From Acidimicrobiia bacterium (GTDB lineage Bacteria > Actinomycetota > Acidimicrobiia > Acidimicrobiales > Bin134): 8,478 bases of DNA. Positions 5,370 through 8,478 of this stretch are shown in pieces. The stretch lies in the NCBI GenBank assembly GCA_009843565.1, contig VYDF01000046.1, forward strand, positions 1-8,478. Reading direction: 5' to 3'. The notes beneath the pieces were generated by a model. That model was not told the origin of the DNA and ran no database searches. It saw nothing but the letters and a program-made list of their open reading frames with translations. The position numbers were made by a program, and so were the translations under genes. Within the stretch, counting starts at the first letter, position 1. Every line of letters starts with the position of its first letter.

Positions 5370-7496
5370 TCATACCTCCTCGGTCAACAGGGATTCGGGC
5401 AGAGGTCGGGCGTGTACCACCACCAGACGCTGGGTAGCCCGGGTCATGGCCACATACAGGGCTCGCATTCCCTTGGGGAGCTTCTCGCATATGTCAGCCG
5501 GCTCCACCACTATGGCGGTGTCCACCTCGAGCCCCTTCACCAACTCGACGGGAACGATGGTCACCCGAGACTCCAGCCCTCGCTCATACACCAGGCCGTG
5601 GTCAACGTTGGCGGAGGTGAGTGCCTCAGAGATGGCATCAGCGAACTCGTTGTGACAGATCACGGCCAGATTCCCGTTGGCCAACGCGTTGAGCTCGGCC
5701 TTTACTTCGTCCACGACGGCGGCTGTCAGGCTGCTGTGCCTCAATTCGCCACTCTTGCCGTTACCAGAAAGTGGATCTTGATGGCCGACGACGGGCACAA
5801 AGCGGGGAGGCCGGCCTTCGGTACGGATCGACTGCGGTGGTATTAGACCGGGCATGGCGGCGTCGAGCACCTTGGCGGCCACCTCCATGATCGGCTCGGG
5901 CAGTCGATAGCCGATGGTCAATTCGGAGAATCGGGGCTCGACGTGGTCGGGCAGGTGCTCGAACACGCTGTCCCAGGAGTCATGCCCCCATGCTGACGTG
6001 GCCTGGGCGATATCGCCCACCACGGTCATCGATCCGTTGAGCGAGCGGCGGCTGATCATCCGGAGCTGCATGGGCGACAGGTCTTGGGCCTCGTCCACCA
6101 CGATGTGGCCGTAGGTGCGGATTGAGTCAGCCTGCCTGTGGCCCGATCGGGGCCCCAACAGGGCGAGGGCCTCGTCCAGCAGCGGGGCGTCGTCGGCCGT
6201 CCACATCACCTCGGAGGCATGGGGCCGTCGGGAGCGGAAGAGCAGGTCGGTCTCCTCTGAGGTCAACACCGACCCCGCCGCCGAGCGGAGCAGTGCCGGA
6301 GAACCGAACAGGTCGTGCAGCAGGTGGGTCGGGGTGAGCTCAGGCCACATCCATTCCAGGGCCTCTCGCAATTCAATGCTGCCGTGAAGCTGCTCGCGCA
6401 CCGCCTCCACGTCGGGGGCAGGGGTATCGGTACGGGTACTGCTGTCGGCAAGATGCTGGTACACCTGTTCTTCGACGAAACGACGGGCCCGGTTGTGGGT
6501 ACGGAACCGCTTGCGGGCCTGGCGTACGATCTCGGCGCTTTGATCAATGGTGAGACGGAGCCGCCGGAGTCCGAAGCCCACCACCAAGTTGGCCCGCAGC
6601 GGGCGCTGGCGATCACGTCGGGCTCGGCGCAGCACCGTGATCATGCGCAGGTCGCCCTTGATGCGGGAGACGCGAGGGGTGTCGAGCCCCTTCACCGGGG
6701 TGCCGGGCAGCAGGTCGGCCAGCATCGATACCTCAACGCCGGCCTCGCCCAGAGAGGGAAGCACCTGCTCGATATAGGTCAAGAACAGGCGGTTGGGACC
6801 GAGCACCAGCATCCCCTGGCCTTCGAGGGGAAAGCGGTGGGTGTAAAGCAGGTACGCGGCCCGATGGAGGGCGGCCACCGTTTTGCCGGTGCCGGGACCG
6901 CCCTGCACCACGAGAAGGCCGGACAGCGGAGAGCGGATGATGGCGTCCTGTTCGACCTGGATGGTGGCAGCCGCATCGGCCAAGCGCCCGGTGCGCCCGG
7001 CTTCCAATCCAGCCCGAAGCGCGGCCTCCCCCACCAACGGCATGCGGCCGCGGCCATTGGTCTCGCCGAAATATTCGTCTTCCACCCCCAGCAGTTCCCG
7101 GCCCCGGGTCACGAAATGGCGGCGGCGGGACAAGCCCATGGACTCGCTCCCGGTGGCCCGGTAGAAGGCCTCGGCCGCCGGGGCCCGCCAGTCGATGGTC
7201 ACCGGTTCTTGATCGTCATCCCAAACTGCCACTCGGCCCACATAGAGGCGATCGCCTCCTTGATCCTCGCTCCAGTCGAGGCGGCCGAACACCAGCGAGG
7301 CGTTGCCGATATCAAGGGCGCTGAGGCGGGTGCTGATGGAGTCCCAAATGATCTCCCGCTCATAACGGGCCTGATGGGTGCCGCCCGCGCCCACCTCCAC
7401 CATGCCCTTGAGTGAAAGGGCCCGCTCCCTAGCTGTTTTGAGGGCTAGGTGGGCCTGATCGATGTATGTCTGCTCCGCGGCGTGTTCGGGATGAAT
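5370..7496 (-). CDS. HelD/HelR-like SF1 helicase (RNA polymerase recycling factor), ATT start
   Basis: A 708-residue UvrD/Rep-like protein of the HelD family, whose members bind RNA polymerase, free it from stalled complexes and in some actinobacteria protect against rifampicin. From the ATT start the N-terminus (HPEHAAEQTYIDQ, then a long charged helix) matches the family's antiparallel coiled coil. Then come the HelD hallmark IDWRAP (101-106), Walker A GGPGTGKT (199-206), a central insert of about 260 residues, Walker B VVDEAQD (466-472), VGDIAQ (493-498), IGYR (528-531), VKGLEVD (653-659) and VAMTRATQRL (682-691). ATG at 7403 would remove the first coiled-coil helix. No ATG, GTG or TTG occurs in frame between it and the stop at 7518-7520, whereas ATT at 7496 has GAGGAG six bases upstream. 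The HelD family call is firm; HelR-like rifampicin resistance is only a possibility, and the ATT start is inferred. Confidence 0.88.
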   Translation of the reverse strand: MHPEHAAEQTYIDQAHLALKTARERALSLKGMVEVGAGGTHQARYEREIIWDSISTRLSALDIGNASLVFGRLDWSEDQGGDRLYVGRVAVWDDDQEPVTIDWRAPAAEAFYRATGSESMGLSRRRHFVTRGRELLGVEDEYFGETNGRGRMPLVGEAALRAGLEAGRTGRLADAAATIQVEQDAIIRSPLSGLLVVQGGPGTGKTVAALHRAAYLLYTHRFPLEGQGMLVLGPNRLFLTYIEQVLPSLGEAGVEVSMLADLLPGTPVKGLDTPRVSRIKGDLRMITVLRRARRDRQRPLRANLVVGFGLRRLRLTIDQSAEIVRQARKRFRTHNRARRFVEEQVYQHLADSSTRTDTPAPDVEAVREQLHGSIELREALEWMWPELTPTHLLHDLFGSPALLRSAAGSVLTSEETDLLFRSRRPHASEVMWTADDAPLLDEALALLGPRSGHRQADSIRTYGHIVVDEAQDLSPMQLRMISRRSLNGSMTVVGDIAQATSAWGHDSWDSVFEHLPDHVEPRFSELTIGYRLPEPIMEVAAKVLDAAMPGLIPPQSIRTEGRPPRFVPVVGHQDPLSGNGKSGELRHSSLTAAVVDEVKAELNALANGNLAVICHNEFADAISEALTSANVDHGLVYERGLESRVTIVPVELVKGLEVDTAIVVEPADICEKLPKGMRALYVAMTRATQRLVVVHARPLPESLLTEEV
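5374..5380 (-). promoter_or_regulatory. Ribosome binding site of the PPOX-class gene
   Basis: A perfect AGGAGGT, formed by the last sense codons of the helicase gene (GAG GAG GTA TGA), 8 bases before the ATG at 5365. Its position inside the upstream gene supports coupled expression. Confidence 0.7.
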
Positions 7497-7502
7497 CGGA
7501 GA

Positions 7503-7508
7503 CTCCTC
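7503..7508 (-). promoter_or_regulatory. Ribosome binding site pointing to the ATT start of the helicase gene
   Basis: GAGGAG (read on the minus strand), followed by a 6-base spacer TCTCCG and then ATT at 7496-7494. It is the strongest Shine-Dalgarno sequence near the 5' end of the gene, and the codons that follow give the expected HelD N-terminus. Confidence 0.6.
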
Positions 7509-7515
7509 AGACTGA

Positions 7516-7532
7516 GTTCAAAATCAGTGAAC
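7516..7532. promoter_or_regulatory. Inverted repeat upstream of the helicase gene, possible operator
   Basis: GTTCA and TGAAC form a perfect 5-base inverted repeat with a 7-base A/T-rich centre, within an unusually A/T-rich patch for this genome. It lies 20-36 bases before the ATT start, next to a TAGACT -10-like hexamer on the minus strand (7538-7543). Spacing would suit a repressor dimer over the transcription start. This is a pattern only; no regulator is identified, and it does not resemble the rifamycin-associated element known for helR. Confidence 0.3.
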
Positions 7533-7537
7533 ATTCA

Positions 7538-7543
7538 AGTCTA
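7538..7543 (-). promoter_or_regulatory. Candidate -10 element for the helicase-PPOX-methyltransferase cluster
   Basis: TAGACT on the minus strand fits the actinobacterial TANNNT pattern and lies in the 63-base gap between the small acidic gene and the helicase gene. Transcription would start near 7531, giving a leader of about 35 bases. No convincing -35 element was seen. Confidence 0.25.
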
Positions 7544-7559
7544 GTACGCCTCTGGAAGA

Positions 7560-7820
7560 TTAAGCAGACGCGGCCTCGCCGATCTCTTTTAGGGCATCGC
7601 CGATGGCAGCCCGCAGGCGGCGGGCCAGAGGCGGGGACAGGTGGGCCACCAACCCGTAGCCGGCTTGGCCCACCTCCTCGACGGTGAGGACCACCCGGGG
7701 TATGGCGTCTTCGTAATCGTCGGCGATGGCCACCGCCCACGACACCGGGGAGAACTCGTCGTCGTCGCCGGGTGGGAGGTCGGCCGGGTCGAAGGGATAG
7801 TCGTCTATAGACCGGCGCAC
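7560..7820 (-). CDS. Small acidic protein of unknown function
   Basis: An 86-residue protein I do not recognise. The first 25 residues are rich in Asp and Pro (SIDDYPFDPADLPPGDDDEF) and probably disordered. Residues 27-52 look like two beta strands (VSWAVAIADDYEDAIPRVVLTVEEVG), followed by GYGLVAHLSPPLARRLRAAIGDALKEIGEAA (54-84), a strand and an amphipathic helix. Codon use is GC-rich like its neighbours, and the strand/helix pattern looks like a real small domain. GTG at 7820 is the only plausible start, because upstream codons in this frame contain no ATG, GTG or TTG before a stop at 7974-7976. There is no Shine-Dalgarno, but a TACCAT hexamer lies 7 bases before the GTG, so it may be leaderless. 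It is divergent from hemE and lies 63 bases before the helicase gene. Confidence 0.6.
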   Translation of the reverse strand: MRRSIDDYPFDPADLPPGDDDEFSPVSWAVAIADDYEDAIPRVVLTVEEVGQAGYGLVAHLSPPLARRLRAAIGDALKEIGEAASA

Positions 7821-7826
7821 CGGGTC

Positions 7827-7955
7827 GATGGTATCGGAGGCGATGGTACTGGGACGGTAGTGCTGGGCGATGGTACTGGGAGCGGCGGAACTGGGGCGAT
7901 GGTACTGGGAGCAGCGGTTCTGGAGGCGGTAGTGCTGGGCGATGGTACTGGGAGC
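7827..7955. repeat. Degenerate ~14-base tandem repeat between divergent genes
   Basis: Nine consecutive units of 13-15 bases, with consensus near GATGGTACTGGGAGC, fill this stretch without gaps. Unit lengths are 15, 14, 13, 15, 14, 15, 15, 13 and 15, and a partial unit follows (GATGGTGATCGGTACC). GGCGATGGTACTGGGA occurs exactly four times, starting at 7839, 7866, 7895 and 7938. A 30-base block is repeated exactly at 7855-7884 and 7927-7956. The unit lengths shift the reading phase, so it is unlikely to be a coding repeat. Each full unit carries TACCAT on the minus strand, similar to a -10 hexamer. Confidence 0.85.
7828..7833 (-). promoter_or_regulatory. Candidate -10 element of the small acidic gene
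   Basis: TACCAT on the minus strand, 7 bases before the GTG at 7820, suits a leaderless transcript starting at or next to the start codon. It is the last of five TACCAT copies in the tandem repeat, so the match may be incidental. Confidence 0.25.
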
Positions 7956-7967
7956 GATGGTGATCGG

Positions 7968-7973
7968 TACCGT
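7968..7973 (+). promoter_or_regulatory. Candidate -10 element for leaderless hemE
   Basis: TACCGT fits TANNNT and ends exactly 6 bases before the GTG at 7980, which is the spacing expected if transcription starts at the first base of the start codon. No Shine-Dalgarno precedes this GTG. No clear -35 element is seen; that position falls in the tandem repeat. Confidence 0.35.
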
Positions 7974-7979
7974 TTATGT

Positions 7980-8478
7980 GTGGCCAACGGTGCTGCCATC
8001 ACCAACGACGCCTTCTTGCGGGCGTGTCGCGGCCTGCCGGTGGACCGAGTACCCGTGTGGTTCATGCGCCAAGCCGGCCGGTCGCTGCCCGAGTACCGAG
8101 CCATCCGGGGAGAGGGTTCGATGCTGGACACCATCGCCCGTCCGGAGGTGGCCACCGAGATAACCCTTCAGCCAGTGCGCCGCTATGGGGTGGACGCGGC
8201 CATCTTGTACTCCGACATCGTGGTGCCCACCCATGCCATCGGTTTCGGGGTGGACATCGTGCCCGGAGTGGGGCCGGTGGTGGAGCACCCGTTCCGGGAG
8301 GCCCGCGACCTCAACCGACTGCGCCCGCTCGACCCCGAGACCGACACGCCCTATGTGCTGGAAACCGTCGGCAACCTGGTGGCAGAGCTCAACGTGCCTT
8401 TGATCGCCTTCGCAGGGGCACCTTTCACCATGGCCTCCTATTTGGTGGAAGGGGGCCCGTCGCGCACCCACGGCCTCA
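7980..8478 (+). CDS. hemE: Uroporphyrinogen decarboxylase HemE, N-terminal part (partial)
   Basis: The first 166 codons of HemE, the cytosolic enzyme that removes four acetate carboxyls from uroporphyrinogen III to give coproporphyrinogen III in heme synthesis. NDAFLRACRG (9-18) starts the conserved core. PVWFMRQAGRSLPEYR (25-40) is the first family signature, with Ser where Tyr is usual after AGR. AAILYSDIVVP (72-82) holds the active-site aspartate, and AFAGAPFTMASYLVEGG (141-157) is the second signature. The gene runs off the window. GTG at 7980 places nine residues before the core, typical of the family. The frame stays open upstream through the tandem repeat, including an ATG at 7899, but that would add only Gly-rich low-complexity sequence. 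It is transcribed away from the small acidic gene. Confidence 0.95.
   Translation, partial: MANGAAITNDAFLRACRGLPVDRVPVWFMRQAGRSLPEYRAIRGEGSMLDTIARPEVATEITLQPVRRYGVDAAILYSDIVVPTHAIGFGVDIVPGVGPVVEHPFREARDLNRLRPLDPETDTPYVLETVGNLVAELNVPLIAFAGAPFTMASYLVEGGPSRTHGL

Noticed and set aside
7401..7403. ATG at 7403 as the start of the helicase
   Set aside because: It would delete about 30 residues that match the HelD N-terminal coiled coil and has no good Shine-Dalgarno sequence.
6315..7415. Long plus-strand open frame of 366 codons opposite the helicase
   Set aside because: A GC-rich shadow frame; the minus strand carries the complete HelD motifs over the same stretch.
7404..7421. Perfect 6-base hairpin (GCCCTT / AAGGGC, 6-base loop) directly before the ATG at 7403
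   Set aside because: It lies within the inferred helicase coding sequence (residues ALSLKG) and is short. It has no T-tract and no terminator context. It mainly argues against 7403 being an efficient start.
7532..7534. Minus-strand ATG at 7534-7532 as an alternative helicase start
   Set aside because: It is in a different frame from the helicase and would need a frameshift. The ATT with a strong ribosome binding site explains the sequence without one, though an indel cannot be excluded.
7827..7971. CRISPR array or iteron-type origin for the tandem repeat
   Set aside because: Units abut without spacers and vary in length, no cas, rep or partition genes are nearby, and the segment sits in a chromosomal-type divergent promoter region.
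7805..8155. Minus-strand open frame across the repeat and hemE, Pro/Ser/Thr-rich
   Set aside because: It is antisense to conserved hemE codons, its low-complexity part is a translation of the tandem repeat, and no family resemblance is seen.

Overview
The window is GC-rich, densely packed bacterial DNA. Its gene content points to Actinomycetota, possibly a deep lineage such as Acidimicrobiia: an actinobacterial-type ThiG and ThiE, an F420-type PPOX-fold protein, a HelD-type RNA polymerase helicase, frequent GTG starts and signs of leaderless genes. The taxonomic placement is inference from protein character only.

Region 1 (1-4318, + strand) is most of a thiamine biosynthesis operon: the 3' end of thiC, then thiE, thiO, thiS, thiG, a second ThiE/TenI-like gene and thiD. 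ThiC makes HMP-P and ThiD phosphorylates it to HMP-PP. ThiO oxidises glycine to the imine, ThiS carries sulfur as a thiocarboxylate, and ThiG builds the thiazole phosphate tautomer. The TenI-like protein is a good candidate for its aromatisation, and ThiE joins the two halves. Most neighbours overlap by 1-8 bases, which suggests translational coupling. The exceptions are the gaps on either side of thiG; the upstream gap holds a duplicated, stop-terminated copy of the thiG start.

Region 2 (4302-7820, - strand) is a second, convergent cluster. Read from its 5' end it holds a small acidic protein of unknown function, a HelD/HelR-like SF1 helicase, a PPOX-class flavin/F420 protein and a class I O-methyltransferase. 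The methyltransferase and thiD genes overlap tail to tail by 17 bases, leaving no room for a terminator. The helicase appears to begin at a rare ATT codon behind a strong Shine-Dalgarno sequence.

Region 3 (7821-8478) is a short divergent intergenic segment filled by an approximately 14-base degenerate tandem repeat, followed by the 5' part of hemE (uroporphyrinogen decarboxylase), cut by the window end.

The genes are mostly ordinary housekeeping functions. No defence system, mobile element, CRISPR array or RNA gene was seen. The points most worth checking are the ATT start of the helicase, the repeat between the divergent genes, the duplicated thiG start, and the divergent TenI-like protein.
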